From the NCBI RefSeq assembly GCF_013359695.1, contig NZ_JABFMU010000009.1:38735-102734 (forward strand): a DNA stretch of 64,000 nucleotides, in the 5' to 3' direction. The notes beneath the pieces are model-generated. The model was not told the origin of the DNA. It was given only the letters and a program-made list of their open reading frames with translations, and ran no database searches. How positions within the stretch are numbered: the first letter of the stretch is position 1; every line of letters begins with the position of its first letter. The position numbers and the translations under genes were made by a program. Shown here in pieces: positions 17,113 through 27,200 of the stretch. Source of the DNA: Pseudomonas sp. C2B4 (GTDB lineage Bacteria > Pseudomonadota > Gammaproteobacteria > Pseudomonadales > Pseudomonadaceae).

Positions 17113-18665
17113 TGCTCGGCCTCCGAGGCTTGCAGACCGAAGTCGGCGGGGAAGTACTTGAGGGCGCTGGCGACCGGATAGGAAGTCATGCCGCCCAATG
17201 CGCAGAGCGAACCGTATTGCAGCGTGTCGCACAGGTCCTTGAGGATGATCACCTGCTGATCGCGAGCGGCTTGATCCGGCGCGGCGAGCAGGCGGTCGAT
17301 CACCTCCACGCCACGGGTCGAGCCAATGCGGCACGGCGTGCATTTACCGCAGGATTCCTCGGCGCAGAACTGCAAGGCGAAGCGTGCCATGTGCGCCATG
17401 TCGAGGCTGTCGTCAGCCACCACCACGCCACCGTGACCGAGCATCGCGCCGATGGCGGCGAAGGCTTCGTAATCCAGCGGGGTATCGAATTGCGAAGGCG
17501 GCACCCAGGCGCCCAGCGGACCGCCCACCTGCGCAGCCTTCAGCGGACGGCCACTGGCGGTACCGCCACCGTAGTCTTCCACCAGCTCGCGCAGAGTCAG
17601 GCCAAAGGCCCGTTCCACCAGCCCACCGTGACGGATATTGCCCGCCAGCTGGAAAGGCATGGTGCCCAGGGAGCGGCCCATGCCGTAGTCGCGATAGAAC
17701 TGCGCGCCCTTGGCCAGAATCAGCGGCACCGAGGCCAGGGTCAGCACGTTGTGCACCAGCGTCGGCTGGCCGAACAGGCCCTGCAACGCAGGGATCGGCG
17801 GCTTGGCGCGGACGATCCCACGTTTGCCTTCGAGAGAGTCCAGCAGCGCGGTTTCTTCACCGCAGATGTACGCACCGGCGCCGACCCGCACTTCCATATC
17901 GAAAGCCAGACCGCTGCCGCCGACATTGGCGCCTAGGTAACCGGCTTCACGGGCGATGTTGAGCGCCTGGCGCAGGGTGGCCACGGCGTCGGGGTATTCC
18001 GAACGCACATAGATGTAGCCGAAGGTGGCGCCGGTGCAGAGCCCGGCAATGGCCATGCCTTCGATCAGCAGGAAGGGGTCGCCTTCCATCAACATGCGGT
18101 CGGCGAAAGTGCCGGAGTCGCCTTCGTCGGCGTTACACACGACGTATTTCTGCGCCGCCTGGGTGCCACGCACCGTGCGCCATTTGATCCCGGCGGGGAA
18201 GGCCGCGCCGCCACGGCCACGCAGGCCTGAATCGAAGACTGCGGTGGCGGTTTGTTCGCCGCCAATAGCAACGGCTCTTGTCAGGCCTTCGAAACCGCCG
18301 TGGGCGCGGTAATCGTCCAGCGACAGCGGCCGGGTGATGCCGGCGCGGGCGAACAGCAGGCGTTGTTGGGATTTCAGGTAAGGCAGTTCTTCCACCAGGC
18401 CCAAGGCCAGTGGGTGTGCTGTTGGGCTTTGGAGGGCTTCTAGTACGGACGGTACATCGTCTGCGGTCAGCGGACCGAAGCCGATTCGGCCTTGAGGAGT
18501 GTCCACTTCCAGCAACGGCTCCAGCCAGTACAAACCGCGCGAGCTGGTGCGTTGTAGCTCCAGCGGCAGATTAAGTGCTTTGGCCTGAGTGATCAGCGCC
18601 GTGGACACCTCATCGGCGCCCACGGCACGGGCCAGCGAATCACAGGGCAAATAAAGAGTCGGCAT
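17109..18665 (-). CDS. fdsB: Formate dehydrogenase beta subunit, FdsB (NuoF-like)
   Basis: From ATG 18665 the product has 518 residues. It starts with a short thioredoxin-like domain (to about 110). The NuoF-like flavin domain follows: RGRGGAAFPAGIKW and the NAD/FMN loops, with YICGEETALLDSLEG. At the end is the 4Fe-4S site ESCGKCTPCRIG (about residue 430). It carries FMN and passes electrons to NAD+. The start overlaps the fdsG stop by one base (TGATG). A longer frame from 18779 would lie within fdsG and is rejected. Gene order fdsG-fdsB-fdsA-fdsD is standard apart from the missing fdsC. Confidence 0.95.
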   Translation of the reverse strand: MPTLYLPCDSLARAVGADEVSTALITQAKALNLPLELQRTSSRGLYWLEPLLEVDTPQGRIGFGPLTADDVPSVLEALQSPTAHPLALGLVEELPYLKSQQRLLFARAGITRPLSLDDYRAHGGFEGLTRAVAIGGEQTATAVFDSGLRGRGGAAFPAGIKWRTVRGTQAAQKYVVCNADEGDSGTFADRMLMEGDPFLLIEGMAIAGLCTGATFGYIYVRSEYPDAVATLRQALNIAREAGYLGANVGGSGLAFDMEVRVGAGAYICGEETALLDSLEGKRGIVRAKPPIPALQGLFGQPTLVHNVLTLASVPLILAKGAQFYRDYGMGRSLGTMPFQLAGNIRHGGLVERAFGLTLRELVEDYGGGTASGRPLKAAQVGGPLGAWVPPSQFDTPLDYEAFAAIGAMLGHGGVVVADDSLDMAHMARFALQFCAEESCGKCTPCRIGSTRGVEVIDRLLAAPDQAARDQQVIILKDLCDTLQYGSLCALGGMTSYPVASALKYFPADFGLQASEAEQ

Positions 18666-19141
18666 CACGCGTCCTCCCGGCAAGCATCGAGCAAGGCATC
18701 CAGACGCTCTGCACTGAGCCGCGCATGCACCCGGCCATCCAGCTCCAGAGCGGGCGAACAGGCGCAGGCACCCAGGCAATAAACGGGACGCAAACTGATG
18801 CTGCCATCGGCGCTGCTGCCGTGGTCATCCAGTTGCAGGCGATCGCGCAACTGCGCGGCCAACTGCTCGGCCCCGCGGCTCTGGCAAGACTCGGCGCGGC
18901 ACAAACGCAGAATATGGCGGGCCGGCGGCGAGGTACGGAAATCATGGTAAAAACTGATCACCCCGCGAACCTCGGCCTGACTCTGGTTCAGCGCATGGGC
19001 AATCTCGGGGATGGCCGCATCGGGGATATAGCCGATGCGCTCCTGAATATCATGAAGAATCGGCAACAGCGCGCCGGGAGTGCCCTTATGGCGCTCCAGC
19101 AGAGTGTTGACCACAGACAGGTGCAAACTCTCATCAGGCAT
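18665..19141 (-). CDS. fdsG: Formate dehydrogenase gamma subunit, FdsG (NuoE-like)
   Basis: The 158-residue protein is NuoE-like. It has the thioredoxin-like fold with a [2Fe-2S] site: CRAESC (near residue 85) and CLGACACSPA (near residue 124). It bridges electron flow with FdsB. It is the first gene of the operon. The upstream gap holds a 7-base inverted repeat, CGGACAA/TTGTCCG (19161-19190), 20 bases before the start, whose role is unknown. Formate dehydrogenase of this type gives the cell NADH from formate made in one-carbon metabolism. Confidence 0.94.
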   Translation of the reverse strand: MPDESLHLSVVNTLLERHKGTPGALLPILHDIQERIGYIPDAAIPEIAHALNQSQAEVRGVISFYHDFRTSPPARHILRLCRAESCQSRGAEQLAAQLRDRLQLDDHGSSADGSISLRPVYCLGACACSPALELDGRVHARLSAERLDALLDACREDA

Positions 19142-19600
19142 TCAGCAATCCTCACGGTCACGGACAAACCTGGTGGTTGTCGGTTGTCCGAAAGTGTCGG
19201 CTGCGGCATTCACACCACGTCACGGTATCGTGGCAGGCCGTTGGCCAGGGCACCCTTGGCGGGCATCTTGTTGCGCCCGATGCGATCTGCGTCGCACCTC
19301 TACCGGGCATAAAGGGCAGCTTGCCACGCGGCTATTGATTGAACTGCACCAAAGCGACGTGCTCGGTTCTGCCTACGACTCTCCATTAAGTCTAGTTGAG
19401 CGGGGCACGGGAGCCTCGGCCAGTGGCTTAATGCCGCTATGGGCTTGTCGTGGTGGATGTATAGCAAGCATTACAGGTGGGAAGAAGCATCAGAACCATG
19501 GGCAAATCTACGGAGCAGATGCAGGGGGGGCTGACTCTGCAATCCCGATCGAGTATGAAGTCAGGCACAAGCCGTTCATTTGATAAACAGGGAAAGACCG
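19142..19600. other. Intergenic region between fdsG and the PH-domain gene
   Basis: These 459 bases lie between divergent genes and hold no gene I can support. They contain the CGGACAA/TTGTCCG inverted repeat near fdsG and an AT-poor middle. Promoters for both genes must be here, but no strong -35/-10 pair can be called by eye. The overlapping open frames read as random. Confidence 0.5.
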
Positions 19601-19969
19601 ATGATTGATTTCAACAACAAGGGATTCTTCAAACTCAAGCAAAACGACGAATACGCCGAACGCGTTTCCGCCCTGTTGATCGACGGCGAACACGTCATCG
19701 ACGCCTACAAATCCATGCGCGACGGCGTGGTGTTCACCAACAAACGCATCATCTCGGTCAACGTCCAGGGCATCACCGGCAGCAAAAAAGACTTCACCTC
19801 ATTGCCCTACAAAAACATCGTCGCGTACTCGGTCGAAACCTCAGGCACGTTCGACCTGGATTCCGAGCTGGAGATCTACTTCTCATCGTTGGGCAAAGTA
19901 AAATTCGAATTCACCGGCAAGACGTCGATGGTGGAAGTTTCGAAGCTGATTTCCCAACATCTGCTTTAA
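19601..19969 (+). CDS. PH-domain (bacterial pleckstrin-like) protein
   Basis: From ATG 19601 the product has 122 residues. It is a single bacterial PH-like domain: LIDGEHVIDAYKSMRDGVVFTNKR followed by IISVNVQGITGSKKDFTSLPYKNIVAYSVE, and a C-terminal helix. The pattern DGVVFTNKRII is the family hallmark. It is a soluble cytosolic protein. Function is unknown; such domains often oligomerise or bind lipid. The start at 19601 is preceded by GGGAAAG; the frame from 19580 adds seven residues and lacks a site. It stands alone between the divergent fds operon and the DUF3077 region. Confidence 0.85.
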   Translation: MIDFNNKGFFKLKQNDEYAERVSALLIDGEHVIDAYKSMRDGVVFTNKRIISVNVQGITGSKKDFTSLPYKNIVAYSVETSGTFDLDSELEIYFSSLGKVKFEFTGKTSMVEVSKLISQHLL

Positions 19970-20035
19970 CCACCCCCCAACAAAAAGCCCCGGAAACCCC
20001 GGGGCCAAACCAAATACCCACCAACACACAAACCC

Positions 20036-20185
20036 CCTGTAGGAGCGAGCCTGCTCGCGATAACGCCAGCCCAGCCAACACCAATCCCGAATGCAGAACT
20101 GCATAAGCAGCCCACCCACCCAAGCCAAACAATGCCAGCCAACTCACCCCAACCCCTGTGGGAGCGGGCTCGCCCGCGATAGCGC
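20036..20185. repeat. Two REP units in the same orientation
   Basis: TAGGAGCGAGCCTGCTCGCG (about 20040-20060) and GTGGGAGCGGGCTCGCCCGC (about 20158-20178) are two REP units, here in direct and not inverted order, about 115 bases apart. They separate the PH-domain gene from the convergent DUF3077 gene. Confidence 0.8.
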
Positions 20186-20255
20186 CAGCCCAACCAACAT
20201 CAATCTGAACCAGCCACCAAAATCACAAGCAACCCAACCCCACAGACATCAACAA

Positions 20256-20567
20256 CTACTCTCCAGCCTTCGCCGCCGCCCGCTCGGATACCTGCCCAGA
20301 AGCCCGATCCCGAGTCAGCACCTTAACCGCATCATCCACCACCGCCTTACTCATCGCCGTCAAATAATGCGCGGCCCAAGCGTGGTAATCCGTGTCCCTG
20401 ACATAGGCCGCATCCTTGGTCAGCGCCTTGGCGAGAAACAGAAAATCAGAAGCCATGGCCAATGCATCGTCCAACGGGACATCGCGGGTGACGTGGAATA
20501 GAGGTTGATCGGAGCAGTAGATGGCGGGGGTTAAACCGATGGTTTTGAGTTCGGGCTGTTCGGTCAT
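20256..20567 (-). CDS. DUF3077 family protein
   Basis: From ATG 20567 the product has 103 residues. It has the DUF3077 pattern common in Pseudomonas: LFHVTRDVPLDDALAMASDFLFLAKAL. These are small acidic cytosolic proteins of unknown function that occur in several paralogues per genome. The start with MTEQPELKTIGL fits better than the frame from 20594, which adds nine unusual residues. Upstream lies the candidate structured RNA and minus-strand terminator. Confidence 0.8.
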   Translation of the reverse strand: MTEQPELKTIGLTPAIYCSDQPLFHVTRDVPLDDALAMASDFLFLAKALTKDAAYVRDTDYHAWAAHYLTAMSKAVVDDAVKVLTRDRASGQVSERAAAKAGE

Positions 20568-20723
20568 TGGCCACCTCCGAGGAGGGAGAGGCAATGGGGG
20601 AGGGTGTTATGCGATTGGGAGTTGCGTAGAGGGAACAGCCAAATTTCAAACGGATTGATACTGCGCATTATCCAACTCCTTGATATGAGGAGCTGCCACG
20701 TTCGTTTCCACACGAATGGGTGA

Positions 20724-20794
20724 CAGCTGTGCGCAGGGTGGAAAACCGGGAATCAAGGAAACCGGCACGCCCGAAGACGTCCCACGCACAGCCG
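20724..20794 (+). ncRNA. Candidate structured RNA element upstream of the DUF3077 gene
   Basis: GCTGTGCG (20726-20733) pairs perfectly with CGCACAGC (20785-20792), and GGG/CCC inside extends the stem. Within it, two CCGG blocks can close an inner hairpin around GAATCAAGGAAA. From memory, near-identical blocks stand beside other DUF3077 genes in Pseudomonas, as in a repeated RNA or antisense element. The strand is not certain, and no protein in this window explains the pattern. C4-type antisense RNAs are one family to test. Confidence 0.4.
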
Positions 20795-20816
20795 CCATAA
20801 CTCACGCCGCAGGCAT

Positions 20817-20849
20817 AAAAAAAGCGCCGGCAGACGTGATGGGGGCGCT
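20817..20849 (-). terminator. Intrinsic terminator on the minus strand
   Basis: Read on the minus strand, AGCGCC and GGCGCT enclose a loop of 15 bases and are followed by a run of seven T. It would stop minus-strand transcripts coming from the 21-kb side, ahead of the DUF3077 region. Confidence 0.6.
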
Positions 20850-21335
20850 GTTGCGCCTTGAATTACACGGGTTTCCACACCCGGTCGCTGAATTGGCAGC
20901 GACGGTAGGAGGGTATCGTGCAGATTTAGATCCTGCAACCTTGGAGGGATTCGATCACAAGCACAGATGGCGAAAAATTTAGTCTGTTCCGATTTCGGTC
21001 CGTATCAGCATCATCGAAAAGATGCAGGAATGCATCATAAAGGCATCGCAGACATCCTAGCCTCTTCTCCAAGATAGCGAAGCTATTGTTGCCGATGCCC
21101 CGCATTAACCAGCTATTCCCTACGCTAGGAATAAATCTCCTAGCCGAAGGCTGACCCTGACGAGGAAACAGGATTGATGTAACCTACCGTGCTAGCCGGC
21201 CTTTTGCCATAAACCTAGTACCCAAGTCACGTGAAGACACCGACACCTCTCTCGCCCGACGATGTTATGAGGGATGCAGCTGAGAAGCTTCGCAGTTGGG
21301 AATGCGCCAGCAAGAATAGAACAAGGAAGCTTCGG
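20850..21335. other. Gap leading into the defence operon
   Basis: No gene is supported in these 486 bases. A GCTAGGA/TCCTAGC hairpin with a 7-base loop sits at 21124-21144. Composition changes here from GC-rich chromosome to AT-rich insertion, so the left border of the inserted defence locus lies somewhere in 20980-21300. A GTG at 21231 opens the frame of the MBL gene early but lacks a ribosome site. Confidence 0.45.
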
Positions 21336-22391
21336 ATGAGCGTTCGAGTGACTGTTTTACAGGCTGACCATGGAGATTGCCTACTGGTCTCTTATCTGGG
21401 AGACGGAGGGCCCTTCAACATATTGATTGATGGGGGAACGGTCAATACTTTTAGGCGGCCCAATGGGGCGCCCGGCCCATTGAGGCTAATCCTTGATAAT
21501 CTTAAAACAAGCGGACAGTCAATTGACCTCTGTGTACTAACTCACATTGACAGCGATCATATTGGTGGAATGAAGCGAGCTTTCGAAACCGATGGGTATC
21601 TTGGAACTATTACCAAGAAGCTCTGGTATAACTCATCCGTTCTAATTACTGATGCAGCTGGTGTCCCTGACATTATTGAAAATCATGTCAAGTTTGATAA
21701 GGATGAAAATCCGCAAACCAGCTTTCGACAAGCATTTACCCTAGAAAGTAAAATCATGTCGGGAAACTATTGGCATAAAAATTTAATATTGACAGGGCAG
21801 AAACATACAGAAGGACCATTCACATTAACAGTGCTCTCTCCTTGTAAAGGCGATATTCTTAAGCTGGCGAACAAATGGCCGAAAGAGTTCATAAGTCCTT
21901 ATACTTCCGGAAAGCGCAAGGATGTCAATGAGTCCTTTGTAAACTTACTAAGTAAAGATTTATTTGTTGATGATGACGCGCCAGCAAATCGCAGCTCCAT
22001 TTCATTTCTTTTGGAGCTAGGAAGCTTTAGAGCACTCTTTTTGGCCGACGCACCCGATGATGTGGTGCGACAGTCTCTGACATCCCTGGGATACAGCGAT
22101 TCTAATAAGATAAAAGTTGATTTCGTTAAGGTATCTCACCATGGAAGCCAGAGCAATACGAGCCAAGAGTTTCTCTCGATGATAGATAACTCGGGGTTCT
22201 TTTTTTCCACAAACGGTTTGGTACACCAGCATCCCGACAGACTGACCATAGCCAGGATTCTCAAGCAACATCCACAAGCTAAACTGTATTTCAACTACCA
22301 AGAAGTAATAAGCCAGACCTTTAGCTATGCTGAGCTTACCAAATACGCCTCAAACATATCCACAATACAAAGTTTGGATTTTTACCCGTGA
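21336..22391 (+). CDS. MBL-fold hydrolase of a Lamassu-like defence operon (ComEC/Rec2-type domain)
   Basis: From ATG 21336, with AAGGAAG nine bases upstream, the product has 351 residues. It is a metallo-beta-lactamase-fold hydrolase of the ComEC/Rec2 branch: ADHGDCLLV and ILIDGG, then the metal motif HIDSDH (His70, Asp72, Asp74, His75), LADAPDDV, and KVSHHGSQSNTS. All ligands look intact. There is no signal peptide or membrane segment, so it acts in the cytosol. It is the first of four coupled genes; its stop overlaps the protease start by 4 bases (GTGA). By context it is a co-effector, probably a nuclease or phosphodiesterase; the substrate is inference. Confidence 0.88.
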   Translation: MSVRVTVLQADHGDCLLVSYLGDGGPFNILIDGGTVNTFRRPNGAPGPLRLILDNLKTSGQSIDLCVLTHIDSDHIGGMKRAFETDGYLGTITKKLWYNSSVLITDAAGVPDIIENHVKFDKDENPQTSFRQAFTLESKIMSGNYWHKNLILTGQKHTEGPFTLTVLSPCKGDILKLANKWPKEFISPYTSGKRKDVNESFVNLLSKDLFVDDDAPANRSSISFLLELGSFRALFLADAPDDVVRQSLTSLGYSDSNKIKVDFVKVSHHGSQSNTSQEFLSMIDNSGFFFSTNGLVHQHPDRLTIARILKQHPQAKLYFNYQEVISQTFSYAELTKYASNISTIQSLDFYP

Positions 22392-23713
22392 ATTTCTCAC
22401 AAGACACGACCGCTTTGCAGTGCGTCAATCAGTACGCAGTAAAGGTTAACGGAGGAAGCGGGGTTTTAGTAAGTTCTCTGCACCCCGACGTAGCATATGT
22501 CTTAACTGCTCGGCATGTTGCTGAAAAAAAGCAAGTGGTAGAGAGTTACGACGGCTTGAAGATAAAGGTAAAAAAATGCCTCACATTTCCTGATCGGGGG
22601 AAAACCAAAGGCTTAGATTGTGCAATTTTAGTAATTGATCCAGTCGAAGGTTTAAATTATGCACCGGTGACAACATCTGCCATTAGGCCAGGAATGCCTT
22701 GCTGGATGATTGGTTATCCTGAAAGTCGGGCTCAGATGGTTGGTAATGCCAAGCAGATCAAAAATCAAGACTGTACCGTAGGCTCTGCAGAGAGCCATAA
22801 GTTCATCATAAACGCCACAAATGGCCCTCAGAAAATATATATTAATGGATTTTCTGGTGCGGGTGTTTTTATCGATTCAAATGGGCGGCTCGAGCTTTTA
22901 GGGATAGAGTATGGAGTAGATGAGGCGCCGATTGATTATAATGAACAAGCTGGACGTTTAGTTTGCTACACAATGAATCATTTCATACAGCTTTTGGCGG
23001 ATAAAAAACTCCCGCCACTTGCGCCGGATTATTTAGGGTGTTTCTCCCGCATAAGTAATCTGATTTTTAATCTAAACTTCATAAATAACACAACCCTTGC
23101 AGAAGTCCAAGTCTACTTAAATCGAATCTCTCAGAACCTAATCGACAACGGCCTTCCTAAGCCTTTTCAAATGGTGGAAAAATATGGCTCCCATCTCTTG
23201 ATCCCAAGCACAGATCCTGGGGCAATAATGGATCGAAACCTCTGGGTCGGACTTTTGGAGTTTTACGTAATTTGCAGTGCAATTGATTCCGTGCAATGTC
23301 TTGCAAGTGAATACATTGAGGACTCAGCTAAAACTCGAAGATTTTTGTATCACAACTCAAGCCAGAGTTGGCTCGCTAAACTCAGGGAAATATTGGATTT
23401 TGCAAACCAAACAATGAGCTCCCACGGTGTAGTTGTTGTAGGCTCGCCAGAAGGTAATCCCTTGATAGAGCCTGACGAAATCCATCTAAGCGACATAATA
23501 ACCGACATTGCTTCTCCTAACCCTGTTGCACAAAAGCAAGAAATAGATGCTCATACGGTGAGCAAGCTTGAAAGCCTTTCAGTGCACCACCTTACTGCAC
23601 TTAATAGCAAATGCTTAGTTAAGAATGAGTATCGACTCAGAGGTAAGAGCCAAATCGAATTCGTAAAACTATTTAAGGAGTACTATGGAGAGTTTATTAA
23701 GGGCAGACCTTAA
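22388..23713 (+). CDS. Trypsin-like serine protease effector of the Lamassu-like operon
   Basis: The 441-residue product, read from a GTG, has a trypsin-like domain in its first 200 residues: His43 in LTARHVAEK, Asp77 in LDCAILVID, and Ser156 in NGFSGAGVF form a complete triad. There is no signal peptide, which is unusual for trypsin-like proteins and points to a cytosolic role. The C-terminal 240 residues are a separate helical domain without a recognised family; it likely docks on the ATPase complex. The 3' end overlaps the next gene by 29 bases. Lamassu systems with paired hydrolase and protease have this order. Confidence 0.85.
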   Translation: MNFSQDTTALQCVNQYAVKVNGGSGVLVSSLHPDVAYVLTARHVAEKKQVVESYDGLKIKVKKCLTFPDRGKTKGLDCAILVIDPVEGLNYAPVTTSAIRPGMPCWMIGYPESRAQMVGNAKQIKNQDCTVGSAESHKFIINATNGPQKIYINGFSGAGVFIDSNGRLELLGIEYGVDEAPIDYNEQAGRLVCYTMNHFIQLLADKKLPPLAPDYLGCFSRISNLIFNLNFINNTTLAEVQVYLNRISQNLIDNGLPKPFQMVEKYGSHLLIPSTDPGAIMDRNLWVGLLEFYVICSAIDSVQCLASEYIEDSAKTRRFLYHNSSQSWLAKLREILDFANQTMSSHGVVVVGSPEGNPLIEPDEIHLSDIITDIASPNPVAQKQEIDAHTVSKLESLSVHHLTALNSKCLVKNEYRLRGKSQIEFVKLFKEYYGEFIKGRP

Positions 23714-24200
23714 TCTTCGAAGCTTGGAGGCTGAATTTCCAAACTTCAAATTTTACGCATATGCCTCAAGTGATCAGTCGATTGTTTGCTTTGCATGTTT
23801 TAATAGCAATAAGGAAAATATACTATCCAATTGGGAAGGGATACAAGGCATCATAGCCGGAAAATTTCAAGCCACAGATGATCGCGCAAAATGGAATTAT
23901 TATCTTGCATTTTTCACCCCTGAAAAGTTACCAATAACAGAAATTTATCGCATCCAGAACGACAGATTTTGTAGTCGTAAATTGATATTTGATAAACATG
24001 TGTACCCCTTCGATGCTGAGCACATCCAGCAAGTTTTGAGCAGGGATATACTGGGGTCGTCACTTAAACTAGACCTACGACAAATACCAGAACAATTTAA
24101 CAGTTCTCTGTCCGAAGTATTGACGTCCGTTCCATTGAGCCACAATCCGATAGACAAAGACAAAAGGCGCGCAATTTTAAGTAGCTTGATAGGTGCATAA
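23685..24200 (+). CDS. lmuC: Middle component of the ABC three-component system (LmuC-like)
   Basis: The 171-residue protein begins 29 bases before the protease stop and has TAAGGAG seven bases upstream of its ATG. It ends 3 bases before the ATPase gene. It carries no catalytic motif; the sequence is compact alpha/beta (WNYYLAFFTPEKLPITEIYRIQND) followed by helices, as for the small middle proteins that link effector and ATPase in ABC three-component systems, called LmuC in Lamassu. Assignment rests on size, place in the operon and this general pattern. Confidence 0.75.
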   Translation: MESLLRADLNLRSLEAEFPNFKFYAYASSDQSIVCFACFNSNKENILSNWEGIQGIIAGKFQATDDRAKWNYYLAFFTPEKLPITEIYRIQNDRFCSRKLIFDKHVYPFDAEHIQQVLSRDILGSSLKLDLRQIPEQFNSSLSEVLTSVPLSHNPIDKDKRRAILSSLIGA

Positions 24201-24203
24201 TAG

Positions 24204-27200
24204 ATGAAAATCAAGAACGTTAAGATTCAGGCTTTTCGCGCTTACAATAGCATTGAAAATGGTACTTTCGACTTTTTACTTAACGATGGTGAGCCTGCAA
24301 AATTTGTCGCTCTCTATGCGCCTAATGGCTTCGGCAAAAGCTCTTTTTATGATGCTGTAGAATGGGCGCTCACTAAGAGCATAGGTCGATATGTTCGTGC
24401 CTCAACCAAAACAAACAACGTGGCGGCAGCAGACAACAGCAAAGACCCGGAGTCTCCTCAATACATTTTACGCAACCACGATGCTCCCCTTGAACTTAAG
24501 ACATCTGTCAGTGTTCTCACAACTATAAGTAAAAAGCCATTTACGCGAAATCTATCGCCTGCCGTAGATGGAGCAAGAGATTTTTCATTCACTGGAAAAG
24601 TCGCCAAGGGGCGAGCAGCATTCAGAGATATATTTTTATCCCAAGAAGGTGTGGATGCCTTCATTCGAGAAAGCAAGCCAGCTGATCGCTATGAACGCTT
24701 CATGGATACGTTCTCCGTGGATGCGGAAGACACTCGCAAGAAGCTCTATGCCCTCAGGGCTGAAAATACACAGATGCTGGATGAGATTAGAAATGAGATT
24801 TCTAAACTAGAGGAACTGATAGCTAAACCTGTAAATCTTACGGCCTTTGAGCAATATAATTTAGCCGTGAACTCACTAGGTGATGAAGGCCAGTATCTTA
24901 AGGTATCAGAAAGCAATTTAAATCAAGCCTCGGAAGGCAATCTCAAGTTTATGATTGCGGAGGTGATTCGACGCTTCGAACGTCTTGCTGAGTTTAAAAA
25001 CTCGGAAATTGAGTTATTGAAAAATCTCATACTAGACTCCGAAATTGCGTATGACTCAGAAAGAAGCCTGGCTGACTCAGTCGAGACTTACAGCCACCTT
25101 TCGATGGCAGTTGCAAAAAGCAGGAGGTGTAAAGAGCTCAGCACGCAAATTGAGAATCAACAAGCTGTACTGACCGACCTAAATTCACAGGTTAGCGAAT
25201 TGAAACAGCTTGCACAGTCGCTGCCACCCTTTGATGTTGCAACTAAAAGCATTGCAATCTTAGAGCAGAGCCTATCGGAAGAACTACTATCTCTTAAAAA
25301 TGAAGAGTCCACGCACAAGGTCATCAGTATTGCGCTTGAAAAATTATCTAAGAGTATCACTGACGCAGATACTCTGTTACACCAGTGGAGATCATACCAA
25401 GACGCCGCAAAAAATAGTTTTCTGATAATTCAGACAGAGTCTGAGCTAATCCAACAGATCAACCTTAAGATTCAAGATTTAGAGTCGCGACTTTCTGCAC
25501 TAAACATAAGTGAGCTCGCACTTTCTGAGCGCATCAACAAACTTAGCATCTCTGGTCTAGATCGGCACAATGTCATATCGAACATAACAGGGCTCATCCC
25601 CATATCTGAAGACGTATCTATTAGGTTGTCCTCAGCAAATCGAAGAATTGTTCAGCTGGAGGCTCAATTATCTGAAAACGCCTTGGCTTTAAAGGCTGTC
25701 AATGATCAGTCCGGGCTATTTGGGCAACTGGTAAACCTTGGGCAAACACTAATTTTAGAACACAAGGGGGCGAATTGCCCCTTGTGCAACCACCCATATG
25801 ATGATCATGAAAAACTTCTAGCAGCCATTGCTAAGAACGATGCGATCCCTTCTTTACAGAGCTATTTGCAGCAGCAGGCGCAGAGTATTTCCTCTGAGAG
25901 AGAAACCACCGTTAACGAAGCTGACGAACTACTTCGGCGTATTCTACAGTTTGTCGATGAAGCCCTGGCCTCTGTACGGCTGACGTTGGCTCAGGTAACA
26001 AAAAATAAACTTATAACTAACTCAGAGCTTAATACTCTTCGCTCACAGCAGATCACTGCTACGGGGAAGCTGAATGCAGCTAGAGAATACACTCTGCAAA
26101 TGGACGAGCCGGCACTTGTTAATCATATAAACTCACAAATAGCTATTATTGAGGAAAATAAGAAAAGCTACGTATCTCTCCGCGAAATTGAAGAGCGGGG
26201 GTTTCGTCGATGCTTATCTCTTATCGAGCAATCACAAAAAAATATACAAGAACTCCGTTCATCCGTAGACGCACACAAAGGGCAACCGGCTTATCTATTT
26301 GTTGCTCAGTATGCGAGTAAAATAGGACTCCCATTGGGGGCAGGACTTCATGAACACTGCAAAACTAAGCAGGAAGAGTTAATTCAAAAATTAAGTGATG
26401 CTGAAACCTTGCTGAACCAAGCACTCACCGAGACCTCCACTCTCCAAAGTTGGATGATTCAATCGAAAATTTGGCTAAAAGATTCGGACGTCGAACAAGC
26501 TTATACCGAACTCCATGATTCAAGGGCGACTTGGCTCGGTCTGCAGTCTAATTTTGGAAAAAGATTCTCAGAAATTTTTAATATACCTGCACCTAGCGCT
26601 CTAAATATAACTAACGGTCTACTAAATGGAAAAATTTCTGAGTGCTTGGCAGAGTGCGCAACGCTCAGAAAAAAAATAGATACGTGCTCTACATTGCAGG
26701 AATTGCTTCCTGTTCTTCTGCCTTATATTGAGCATCTGACACATAAGCGAAACCTCTCACCCTTGATGCTGCTTAAAACACAGCATGAAGCTTTACAGGA
26801 GAGGTTGGAAAATGAAATATCCGAGGTCGTATCATATTTAGAATCAAAAATATCTGGCTTTTTCTATAACGACCTCATAAACGAGATTTATAAAAAAATA
26901 GATCCACATCCTAATTTCAATACTGTCGAATTTGTTCCTACTTTTTCGCAAGATGAGCGACCTAGCTTGCATATAGTAGTGGTGGATGAGAAAAATAAAC
27001 GAGTCCCGCCGACTTTGTATTTCAGTGCCGCCCAGCTTAACATCCTAAGTCTCAGTATATTCTTAGCAAAGGCTATTCACGCTACTTACGAGGGTGCTCC
27101 AGTCGACGTGATATTCATCGATGATCCGATGCACTCTATGGACTCCATCAATATCCTATCAACCATTGATTTGCTCCGAAACATCAGTCGCCAACTTAAT

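Noticed and set aside
14263-17181. 972-codon open frame on the plus strand
   Set aside because: It is the antisense of fdsA; high GC codon bias opens this frame, and it has no family motif or ribosome site.
20716-20982. 88-codon frame over the structured element
   Set aside because: No ribosome site or domain; the DNA is explained better by stem pairing.
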